IMG/VR virus record: IMGVR_UViG_3300021368_001496
Location: 1-25,579 of that record
DNA: 25,579 nucleotides
From: a virus
Reading direction: 5' to 3' (one strand)
Shown here: positions 1-7,423 of the stretch, piece by piece
Layout: every line of letters begins with the position of its first letter
Position numbering within the stretch: the first letter of the stretch is position 1
The notes under the pieces: generated by a model
Told to the model about the DNA's origin: nothing
The model's database searches: none
The model's input: only the letters and a program-made list of their open reading frames with translations
Position numbers and translations under genes: made by a program

Positions 1-2
1 CA

Positions 3-518
3 CGAACACAAGAACAAATAGATTTAGCACCGGTTAAGCCAAATGAAACATCTAATAATTACCCTAGGCTTATAGATGAACCTACGACATCTCGATTAGC
101 GAGAAACGAGGTTGCTAATACAAGTTCGGTGGTATCACTTAAAACTGGTCGTATAACTGCAAATGATACTTCATCAGTTGAAAGGACGCCATATTATAAT
201 GCACAATACCCATACAATAATGTATATGAATCTGAGTCTGGCCATGCACTAGAATTTGATGATACCAAAGATAATGAGAGAGTTCACCTTTATCACCGTT
301 CTGGTTCGTACATGGAGTACGGTCCTGATGGTTCTTTGGTTGAGAGAGTACAGAAAGACAAGTTCTCGGTGGTAGTCGGGGACGAGAGTGTCCTAGTCAA
401 AGGAAACGTGAATATAACCATAGAGGGTAATGCAAATGTGCTTGTAAAAGGTACATACAAAGTTGAATCAGAGGGTAATATGACATTTAAAGCACCTAGA
501 ATAGATTTGAATCCATAA
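3..518 (+). CDS. 5: Baseplate central spike, gp5/VgrG-like, C-terminal part (5' truncated)
   Basis: The reading frame is open from base 3 with no stop, so the gene begins upstream and only about 171 C-terminal residues are visible. A GTG at 129 could be taken as a start, but the frame continues coherently upstream of it. The visible part has a stretch rich in polar residues, then a segment with ESESGHALEFDDT and the HLYHRSGSYMEYGPDGSLVE motif typical of VgrG/gp5 proteins just before the needle. It ends in short valine/glycine repeats (VLVKGNVNITIEGNANVLVKG) of the kind that form the triple-stranded beta-helix of T4 gp5. Known role: trimeric membrane-piercing spike at the centre of the baseplate. 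Whether an upstream lysozyme domain exists cannot be seen. The stop overlaps the next start by one base (TAATG), which fits a spike and spike-tip pair. Confidence 0.85.
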   Translation, partial: RTQEQIDLAPVKPNETSNNYPRLIDEPTTSRLARNEVANTSSVVSLKTGRITANDTSSVERTPYYNAQYPYNNVYESESGHALEFDDTKDNERVHLYHRSGSYMEYGPDGSLVERVQKDKFSVVVGDESVLVKGNVNITIEGNANVLVKGTYKVESEGNMTFKAPRIDLNP

Positions 519-808
519 TGGCTGCGGTACATAGAAACGGAGATTCAAGAACTTGCGGAGCATCTACTGTTTCAGGGCAAGGTAAAAACGTCTTTGCAAA
601 TGGTAAATTAGTTTCAATTAATGGCGACCCAAATAGCCATGGTGGTGGGGCTTTGTCAGCATCAGTAAATCAAGTGTTTATAGGAGGCACAATGATTGTG
701 GAAAATGGTGATTCTGCAAGTGCAGATAACTTATGTCCTGATCCAGGTGGAGCTCATTGTTCTCCCGCATCATCAAGCGGATCCCCTGACGTATTTGTTG
801 GGAGTTAG
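518..808 (+). CDS. 5.4: PAAR-repeat spike tip protein (gp5.4-like)
   Basis: A 96-residue protein with the glycine-rich, short-strand pattern of PAAR proteins: a GDS turn near residue 8, FANGKLVSINGDPNSHGGG around residues 26-44, VFIGGTMIVENGD around residues 53-65, and a C-terminal PDVFVGS. PAAR proteins form a sharp metal-bound cone that caps the gp5/VgrG needle and is the first part of the particle to meet the cell envelope. The usual site is three His and one Cys. Here the candidates are Cys13, His41, Cys73 and His80 or Cys81, so the site may be richer in cysteine than usual. Its position directly after the spike gene, with a TAATG overlap, supports the call. Length matches small phage PAAR proteins. 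Confidence 0.85.
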   Translation: MAAVHRNGDSRTCGASTVSGQGKNVFANGKLVSINGDPNSHGGGALSASVNQVFIGGTMIVENGDSASADNLCPDPGGAHCSPASSSGSPDVFVGS

Positions 809-809
809 G

Positions 810-817
810 TATAAATA
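810..817 (+). promoter_or_regulatory. T4-type late promoter octamer TATAAATA before gp25
   Basis: A perfect match to the T4 late consensus lies in the 13-base gap between the PAAR gene and gp25. The usual start point, about six bases downstream of the octamer, would fall at about 823, inside the gp25 start codon (822-824). Transcripts from here might therefore serve gp6 and later genes, or gp25 might be read only from upstream messages. A chance match in AT-rich DNA cannot be excluded; the same octamer also occurs inside gp8. Confidence 0.5.
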
Positions 818-821
818 AAAG

Positions 822-1226
822 ATGGCAGAAATAACAATAAAAAATCAAAGGTCTTTTACAGATTTAGACTTAAATTTTAATATCCACCCGACACAAAAGG
901 ATATCAATAAGTTTAAGGATGAAAATGCTATAATTAATTCTGTAAAAAATTTAATTTTAACAAATCATTATGAAAGACCATTTCAACCAGATTTAGGTTC
1001 AAATTTAAAAAGATTATTGTTTGAACCTGTAGATAATGCAACGGCGGCTCTGCTTGAAAGGGAAATCACAGAAACTATAGAGAACTTTGAACCTAGGGTA
1101 GAAGTGAAAGATGTAACAGCTGCTGGTTTTCCAGATGAAAACGGATATAGAGTAGAGGTAATTTTCTTTTTAATAAACAATTCAGACCCAGTTTCAGTAG
1201 ACTTTTTCTTAGAGAGAGTAAGATAA
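822..1226 (+). CDS. 25: Baseplate wedge subunit gp25
   Basis: 134 residues, almost the same as T4 gp25 (132). The protein shows the GPW/gp25 family pattern: an N-terminal segment with DLDLNFNIHPTQKDI, then NLILTNHYERPFQPDLGSNL around residues 43-62, then LLFEPVDNATAALLEREITE and the FEPRVEVKDV segment, followed by two closing beta strands. Known role: part of the conserved inner baseplate that nucleates sheath assembly and contacts gp6 and gp53; related to TssE of type VI secretion. It ends in TAA immediately followed by the gp6 ATG, with no spacer, so the two are probably translationally coupled. The start is at the only sensible ATG, downstream of a late-promoter octamer. Confidence 0.95.
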   Translation: MAEITIKNQRSFTDLDLNFNIHPTQKDINKFKDENAIINSVKNLILTNHYERPFQPDLGSNLKRLLFEPVDNATAALLEREITETIENFEPRVEVKDVTAAGFPDENGYRVEVIFFLINNSDPVSVDFFLERVR

Positions 1227-3284
1227 ATGGTAGATCGACTTAGAGTAACCGAACTTGATTTTGATACAATCAAAACAAATTTAAAATCATTTTTAAGACA
1301 ACAATCCACTTTTTCAGATTATGATTTTGATGGATCTGGTTTATCAGTCTTATTAGACCTATTAGCGTATAACACCCATTACAATGCTTACTACTTAAAT
1401 ATGGTTGCTAATGAGGCATTTTTAGATACAGCTTTACTTCGTGAGTCTGCTGTTTCCCACGCAAAAACTTTAGGTTATACGCCACACTCTAAAAGATCAG
1501 CTACCGCAACTATTACCTTTACAGCCAATTCAACAACTACAACTGATGGTACACTCACAGTCCCAGAAGGATATTCTTTTTTATCAGATCAAATAGATGG
1601 TAAATCATATAACTTTGTTGTTCTTGAGGATACAACGGTAACAAAATCAAATCAACAATATGTATTTAAAGACTTAGCAATTAATGAGGGTCAAATTGTT
1701 ACGAATCAATTTGGATATGTTGAGTCATCTAATCCAAAATCTATATTCACATTACCGGATAAAAACATAGACACAACCACAATCAAAGTTGTTGTTCAGC
1801 CAAATTTATCAAATACATCAACTTCAACATATAGTAAAGTAAATGATGTATTAAGTGTAAATAATACATCAGACGTTTATTTTTTACAAGAGAATAGAGA
1901 TGGTAATTTTGAAATATATTTTGGTAACGATAGTGTCGGTAGAAAATTAAATGATGGTGCTACAATAACAGTCTCATATCTGGTAACAAATGGCACAGCT
2001 TCAAATAAAGCAAACAATTTTGTTCAGAAATCATCACTAACAGATTCAAACGGTGAAGACACAACTTTAACAATTACACCGGTTTCAGCTGCATCAGGAG
2101 GTTCAGATAAAGAAACTGTTGACTCTATAAAGTTTTCAGCACCTAATCAATTTACAACTCAAAATCGACTTATAACAATTAAAGATTATGAAACGACAAT
2201 ACTTAGAGAAGTCCCGCAAGTAGAGTCTATTTCTGTTTGGGGAGGTGAAGATAATATACCAGTTGTTTATGGTAAAGTATTCATTGCTTTAAAACCAAAG
2301 AATAACTTTTTTATATCTGAAACAGAGAAGAAAAGAATAATAGATGATATTATTAAACCAAAAGCTGTTATTGGTTTAGACGCTGAGATAATTGATCCAG
2401 ACTTTACATATATTTTACTTACAAATAATGTCAAGTTTGATAGAAGAAAAACAACACTATCAGATGCAGCTTTAAAAACTGCTGTAAAAAATTCTATCAT
2501 AGGATTCAACACATCAAGTTTAAATACATTTAGTAGCACATTTTCATTATCAAAATTGTCCAAAGCAATCGATGATACTGATAAGAATGCTATTATTGGT
2601 TCTGAGACAACTGTTAGGCTTCAGAAAAGAATTAAACCTACAATCGGTACTGACAATTACACTATTGACTTCGGTGAAAAGTTAGAAAGAGGCACAACAA
2701 CACAAAAATTAACATCAAGCCAATTTGGAAGTTTTGATGCGGGTGGGACTGCTAGAACAGTATCATTTGAAGAAGTACCAAATTCATCAACTGGTGTTTC
2801 AAGAATAAACATTATAAACCCTGGATTCGGTTATACCACGGCACCTACCGTAACAATTGTTGGTGATGGCACAGGTGCAACAGCAGTAGCAAAAATTACG
2901 TCAGGTGAAATTTCTGAAATTACTTTAACAAATAGAGGTACGGATTATACAACCGCCACAGTTACAATTTCAGGAGGTAATGGTCAAGGCGCAGAGTTAG
3001 AAGCTGCGGTTGACTCTAAAAACGGAACAATTAGAAGTGTTTTCTTTGACACAAATGGTTTAAGACAGATAATAAATGAAAGTATAGGTGAGATAGATTA
3101 TGAAAATGGTGTTATCAGCATAAAAGATATTAATATATCTTCTATTGGCACCTCAGATGGTTTAATTAGATTTACGATTGGCTCTGAAACTGGTGTTGTA
3201 GAATCAACAAGAAAAAATATTGTTGCTATTGATATCGATGACCCACTTGCAATCACAACTACATTAGAAGCTGCAGAATCGTAA
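1227..3284 (+). CDS. 6: Baseplate wedge subunit gp6
   Basis: 685 residues (T4 gp6 is 660). The N-terminus carries the gp6/baseplate J-like pattern seen in cyanophage homologues: TIKTNLKSFLRQQSTFSDYD, then LLAYNTHYNAYYLNMVANEA and ALLRESAVSHAKTLGY around residues 45-88. A central region around residues 230-350 has FEIYFGNDSVGRKLNDGATI and the segment QNRLITIKDYETTILREVP, typical of the J-like core. Known role: gp6 dimers form the continuous ring of the inner baseplate. An insertion around residues 528-592 carries two GxGY-type repeats (NPGFGYTTAPTVTIVGDGTG and a second weaker copy) that also appear in the next two genes. It follows gp25 without a gap and lies one base before the next gene. Confidence 0.93.
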   Translation: MVDRLRVTELDFDTIKTNLKSFLRQQSTFSDYDFDGSGLSVLLDLLAYNTHYNAYYLNMVANEAFLDTALLRESAVSHAKTLGYTPHSKRSATATITFTANSTTTTDGTLTVPEGYSFLSDQIDGKSYNFVVLEDTTVTKSNQQYVFKDLAINEGQIVTNQFGYVESSNPKSIFTLPDKNIDTTTIKVVVQPNLSNTSTSTYSKVNDVLSVNNTSDVYFLQENRDGNFEIYFGNDSVGRKLNDGATITVSYLVTNGTASNKANNFVQKSSLTDSNGEDTTLTITPVSAASGGSDKETVDSIKFSAPNQFTTQNRLITIKDYETTILREVPQVESISVWGGEDNIPVVYGKVFIALKPKNNFFISETEKKRIIDDIIKPKAVIGLDAEIIDPDFTYILLTNNVKFDRRKTTLSDAALKTAVKNSIIGFNTSSLNTFSSTFSLSKLSKAIDDTDKNAIIGSETTVRLQKRIKPTIGTDNYTIDFGEKLERGTTTQKLTSSQFGSFDAGGTARTVSFEEVPNSSTGVSRINIINPGFGYTTAPTVTIVGDGTGATAVAKITSGEISEITLTNRGTDYTTATVTISGGNGQGAELEAAVDSKNGTIRSVFFDTNGLRQIINESIGEIDYENGVISIKDINISSIGTSDGLIRFTIGSETGVVESTRKNIVAIDIDDPLAITTTLEAAES

Positions 3285-3285
3285 A

Positions 3286-5790
3286 ATGTCAGAATTTGAT
3301 TCAACAACTTTAAAAACATCTTTACTTGTAAACAAACAAGTACCAGAGTTTGTTCGTGATGAACACCCTCTCTTCATTTCTTTTTTAGAGGCATATTATG
3401 AGTTTCTTGAAACAGAACAAGGCACTCAAAATAATGATCTTACAAAAATATCAAAAGATTTAAAAAGTGTACAAGATGTCGATGCTTCAATTGATGCTTT
3501 TGAAAATAACTTCTTAAATCAATATGCTAATCTCGTACCAAAAGATTCAGTATCAAACAAAGCATTTTTAATTAAAAATATATTACCTTTGTATCTTGCA
3601 AAAGGTAATCAAAAGTCTTTTGAATTTTTATTTCGTTTATTTTACGGGCAAGAAGCTGATATATCGTTTCCTAAAGATCAAATATTAAGAGCCTCTGATG
3701 GTGAATATTCTCTTGAAACTGTAATTCGTATTAGAGATCAAATTGTAAGTTTTTATACTGGTGATGGCACCACAAAAGAATTTAAACTTGCACAAGCCGT
3801 AACACCAAATGAAATAACTTTAGTTGTTGATGGCACAACTTTAACTTCTGGTTTTTTCACAAGAAAAGAAGAGAAAAAATTATTCTTTTTATCAGCACCC
3901 AGTAACAATGCCGATATAAGGGTAATATACAATAGTTTTGATCAGAGTTTATTAAATAACAGAAAGATAACGGGTGCAACATCAGGCGCTACTGCCACAG
4001 TTGAAGCAGCTGCACCTAGATTATTAGAATTTCCTAGATCGGTTGAATTATTTGTAAATAGATTGACTTTAGTTGGTACATTCGTTCAAGCAGAACAAAT
4101 ACTTACCAATATTGTTGACTCAGATAATGAGCTAATTAATATATCTTGTAACACTACATCTTCAGTTGAAACATTAACATTACTAAGTGGTGGTAATGAC
4201 TATAATGTTGGTGACCCAGTTGTGATCACTTCAGGTGTTTTCGATGAAGCTGCAACAGCTGTGGTTGGTTCTGTAAGAACTGGTTTTACTGATAATGTAA
4301 CAGTACATTTCGGTGGTTCTGGATTTGAAGTTGGTGGTGTTGTAAGAGGTGGTAATACTGAGGCTGGTTTTGTTACATTATCAGTTACCGGTGTAAATAA
4401 TGATGGCGTCAACCAACAAAATAGTTTTACTGCTTTAGATACAACAATAGATTCTATTGATACTTCTACCACTTTAGATAGTAGTGATTATGGGTTTATA
4501 ACAAATATAATACCGACTGGTGAAAATTTATCTACTAGAATCGTAGACACTTTATCAAGTAATACTATATCGGGTATAGGCTCAATTACAACTGTTTCTG
4601 TGTTATCAACAAGTGCTTTTTCAAATGCAATTAGTTTTGATGCAGATGGAGCTAAACTTGTTACTGACACTTCTGTTACGGATATAAAAACATTTGGCAC
4701 ATTAGGCAGAATAAATGTTGCCTCAGGCGGTACAGGTTATGAAGTTGGTGATGAATTAGTCTTTACTGGTGGTGATGGGTTTGGAGCTGCAGCTGCTGTT
4801 AAAACTGTTGGTTCGTCCGGTGAAATAGAACGAGTTGAATTTCAACCACCAAGAATTGCAGGTACGGTTAGTATATCTTCAAATCTAAATCATATATCGG
4901 GTTCCGGCACCACATTCACAACTGACTTAGCTATAAATGACCAAATTATTGTAAATAATGAATCGAGATTTGTAAATACAATTATAAGTGATACTGAAAT
5001 AAATGTCAACTCGAATTTCACACAAACAACAACTGGTAAAGCAATCGGTGTTTACAATAGAAACATGATTGGTGGCCAAGGTTTCTTACCAAATGTTTTT
5101 CCTACAATCACAGTTACTTCATCTGGTGGATCAAGTGCAAATTTAGAAGTTACTGCCTTACTTGGTGATCAAGAGCAAATATCTGCGACATCAAATGGTA
5201 TTGTTGGTCAAATAGAAACTATCTCATTGACAAATCCTGGGCTAGGATTTAGAGTCGTGCCTAGAGTGGATTTAACTGGGTCTGGTGATGGCACAGCAAC
5301 AGCAAATGCTACAATACAACGAGCACTAAGAACATTCCCTGGAAGATGGACTTCTTCAAAAGGTATTATCTCAGCTGCTGAAAGAAAAATACAAGGTGCA
5401 AATTATTATCAAGATTTTGTATATGTTACAAATGTTCCAGTTGAGTTTCAAAAGTATAAATCTATATTGAAAGGTTTATTACATCCAGCTGGATATAAAA
5501 ATTATGCAGAGTTTAATATAACAAAATTAGTAGACACAAGTATTACAGGATCTCACACTCTAAGTAATACTGTATCAGGAACAGTAAATGTGGCTGCTGG
5601 TGGCACAACGGTCGAAGGCACCAATACTAAGTTTTTACTCGCAAATACAAATACTATTAGTATAGGTTCTCAAATATCAGTTAATAATGAAATTAGAGAA
5701 ATTGCTAGTTTTGTTACAAATACAAGCCTTACGGTCACGGCTGCATTTACTTCTGAAGCTAATGACAAATCCATCATAATTATCGCATAA
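3286..5790 (+). CDS. Baseplate wedge-position structural protein (possible gp7 equivalent)
   Basis: 834 residues between gp6 and gp8, the place of gp7 (1032 aa) in T4. I see no direct sequence likeness to T4 gp7, so the assignment is by position. The N-terminus has VPEFVRDEHPLFISFLEAYY (residues 19-38) and LIKNILPLYLAKGNQKSFEF, patterns I associate with marine T4-like structural proteins. The middle carries several GxGY..GD repeats (around residues 296, 476 and 646). Around residues 683-747 is a conserved-looking block with GANYYQDFVYV and LKGLLHPAGYKNYAEF. A module of about 65 residues (GTxF...VNNExR...V) occurs twice, at 526-592 and 764-834. It starts one base after the gp6 stop, so coupled translation is likely. 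Confidence 0.75.
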   Translation: MSEFDSTTLKTSLLVNKQVPEFVRDEHPLFISFLEAYYEFLETEQGTQNNDLTKISKDLKSVQDVDASIDAFENNFLNQYANLVPKDSVSNKAFLIKNILPLYLAKGNQKSFEFLFRLFYGQEADISFPKDQILRASDGEYSLETVIRIRDQIVSFYTGDGTTKEFKLAQAVTPNEITLVVDGTTLTSGFFTRKEEKKLFFLSAPSNNADIRVIYNSFDQSLLNNRKITGATSGATATVEAAAPRLLEFPRSVELFVNRLTLVGTFVQAEQILTNIVDSDNELINISCNTTSSVETLTLLSGGNDYNVGDPVVITSGVFDEAATAVVGSVRTGFTDNVTVHFGGSGFEVGGVVRGGNTEAGFVTLSVTGVNNDGVNQQNSFTALDTTIDSIDTSTTLDSSDYGFITNIIPTGENLSTRIVDTLSSNTISGIGSITTVSVLSTSAFSNAISFDADGAKLVTDTSVTDIKTFGTLGRINVASGGTGYEVGDELVFTGGDGFGAAAAVKTVGSSGEIERVEFQPPRIAGTVSISSNLNHISGSGTTFTTDLAINDQIIVNNESRFVNTIISDTEINVNSNFTQTTTGKAIGVYNRNMIGGQGFLPNVFPTITVTSSGGSSANLEVTALLGDQEQISATSNGIVGQIETISLTNPGLGFRVVPRVDLTGSGDGTATANATIQRALRTFPGRWTSSKGIISAAERKIQGANYYQDFVYVTNVPVEFQKYKSILKGLLHPAGYKNYAEFNITKLVDTSITGSHTLSNTVSGTVNVAAGGTTVEGTNTKFLLANTNTISIGSQISVNNEIREIASFVTNTSLTVTAAFTSEANDKSIIIIA

Positions 5791-5793
5791 ATA
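5786..5793 (+). promoter_or_regulatory. Possible late promoter octamer CATAAATA before gp8
   Basis: One mismatch from the T4 late consensus, and it contains the TAA stop of the preceding gene. The expected start point would lie at about 5799, just before the gp8 ATG at 5801, so a transcript from here would have almost no leader. This makes it a weaker candidate than those at 19357 and 24997. Confidence 0.3.
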
Positions 5794-5800
5794 GGAAATT

Positions 5801-7414
5801 ATGGCAACAAAATACACTTCAAAATTACAATCACTTAAAAGTGCTGAACAATATGTTTCTGGATTTGCGGGAGATGACCCAGAAATACAGTATATTTTTA
5901 TAGGTAACAGTATTCCATACTCTGATGAGGCTAGTCCGCCAGATATCACAGAATCGGTTGATGAAAATGTGAGTGTGGATAATAGTATTATAGCTGCAAA
6001 AAGAGTGTTAGCGAGTGATGTTAATTTAGTTATACCAAGGGTAGACTGGACATCTAGTACAAAATATCGACAATTCGATGATAAAGTTTCAGTAGATAAT
6101 TCGATTTCTGGTGTAGATTCTCAAAATTTAAAACCGATGTATGTGATTACAACTGATAGAAATGTGTATAAATGTCTTTCTAATAATTCAAATTCAGCTG
6201 GTCAATCCCCAGATTCAACGGTTGAACCTACTGGAGACTATACAACGTCAAATGGTGTAATTTCTACTGCTGATGGGTATATTTGGAAATATATGTATCA
6301 AGTCAGGTCCGGTAATAAATTTTTAAGTAGCTCTCACATACCCGTGCCTACTAGAAATGTTAGCTCATCAGAAACGGATACTATTTTTAATTTAGATCCA
6401 ACTGGTGTTGTAGAAGGTGAACTCACAACAATTGTTGTAACAGATGGTGGCACAGGTTATAGGAATTTTTCAAATGTAACAGTAGATGCCTTTGTAGAGG
6501 GTCAAACGGTAATAGGCTTATCAAGCACTATTATAGATAATACAAGTTTAACAGCTGCAGGCATAGCAGCTGCAAATATGTCAGTAAGTGGTACTGGTAT
6601 AGCTTCAAATGCACTCATATCAAGTGTAGATTCTACAAACGCAACAATCACTTTAACTCAAGCTGCAACGGCAGATGGTGGTGATACCGGTAATAATTTA
6701 ACGATTACAACAAGAGTTTATGTGGATGGTGATGGTTCTGATGCGGCTGCAAATGTAACTTTATCGGATGGGGTTATAACTAAAGTAACTGTTGACACAA
6801 TTGGTACGGGTTACGAAAAAGCAAATGCCCTCATATTTGGAACAGGTTCTGGTGTGATAACTAGATCTGTTTTAGCGCCTAAGTTTGGTCACGCATATAA
6901 TATCGGTAAAGATTTGGCTGCGAATAGTGTTATGGTCACTACAAAAATAGGCGATATCGATTCAACCGAAAATGGTGTTGTGCCTTTAGGTATAGATTTT
7001 AGACAAATAGGTTTATTGAGGAACCCATATAAATATGGTGAATCTTCAGCCGTAAATAATTCTACAGCTAATCAGGTTATATCTCAAGTTCATACTGTAA
7101 CAATATCAACTGGAGCTGTTTATCAGGAAGATGAATTTGTTTACCAGGGGTCTTCTAATACTGTATTTTCTGCCTCGGCTAGAGTTCATAGGGTTGTTTC
7201 TTCATCTTTAATTGAATTGATTGATGTTGTTGGAACACTTTTAGTCGCTAGAGAATTAGTGGGTGATACATCTGGTGCATCAAGAACAGTTACAAGTATT
7301 ACAAATCCAGAATTTGAACCAAGATCATCTGATATTTTATACGTTGAAAATATAACACCGGTAACAAGAGTAGATGGACAAGCAGAAGATATAAAGCTTG
7401 TTTTACAATTTTAA
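5801..7414 (+). CDS. 8: Baseplate wedge subunit gp8
   Basis: 537 residues, longer than T4 gp8 (334). Shared features run along its length: EIQYIFIGNSIPYSDEASPP near the N-terminus matches the T4 segment with IFITFGRSEPWS; NLVIPRVDW matches DAVIPRRDW; VYKCLSN matches VYRCLD; DGYIWKYMYQV matches DGYVWEYLFEI. Near the end DFRQIGLLRNP matches FRQISIITNP, and the terminus RSSDILYVENITPV matches RHSGEMIYMENRPP, closing in a phenylalanine. Known role: gp8 dimers connect gp7, gp10 and gp6 in each wedge. The extra length is mostly an insert around residues 205-365 with two GxGY repeats, plus a QEDEFVYQGSSN module around residues 440-500. A weak Shine-Dalgarno sequence (AGGAAAT) precedes the ATG. Confidence 0.92.
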   Translation: MATKYTSKLQSLKSAEQYVSGFAGDDPEIQYIFIGNSIPYSDEASPPDITESVDENVSVDNSIIAAKRVLASDVNLVIPRVDWTSSTKYRQFDDKVSVDNSISGVDSQNLKPMYVITTDRNVYKCLSNNSNSAGQSPDSTVEPTGDYTTSNGVISTADGYIWKYMYQVRSGNKFLSSSHIPVPTRNVSSSETDTIFNLDPTGVVEGELTTIVVTDGGTGYRNFSNVTVDAFVEGQTVIGLSSTIIDNTSLTAAGIAAANMSVSGTGIASNALISSVDSTNATITLTQAATADGGDTGNNLTITTRVYVDGDGSDAAANVTLSDGVITKVTVDTIGTGYEKANALIFGTGSGVITRSVLAPKFGHAYNIGKDLAANSVMVTTKIGDIDSTENGVVPLGIDFRQIGLLRNPYKYGESSAVNNSTANQVISQVHTVTISTGAVYQEDEFVYQGSSNTVFSASARVHRVVSSSLIELIDVVGTLLVARELVGDTSGASRTVTSITNPEFEPRSSDILYVENITPVTRVDGQAEDIKLVLQF

Positions 7415-7423
7415 GGGTAAAGA

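Noticed and set aside
129-518. A 129-residue gene starting at GTG 129
   Set aside because: The same frame is open back to base 3 and reads as a plausible continuation of a spike protein, so it is the 3' end of a longer gene.
3-518. Calling the first gene a tail lysozyme
   Set aside because: T4 gp5 contains a lysozyme domain, but only the C-terminal needle part is visible here.
293-1309. Minus-strand open frames in the spike and gp25 region
   Set aside because: They lie opposite well-supported genes, and no + strand gene is interrupted. No minus-strand frame in the window looked coding.
7028-7035. TATAAATA octamer inside gp8
   Set aside because: It lies within conserved coding sequence (PYKYGE), with no gene start nearby. 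It shows that this octamer also arises by chance here.
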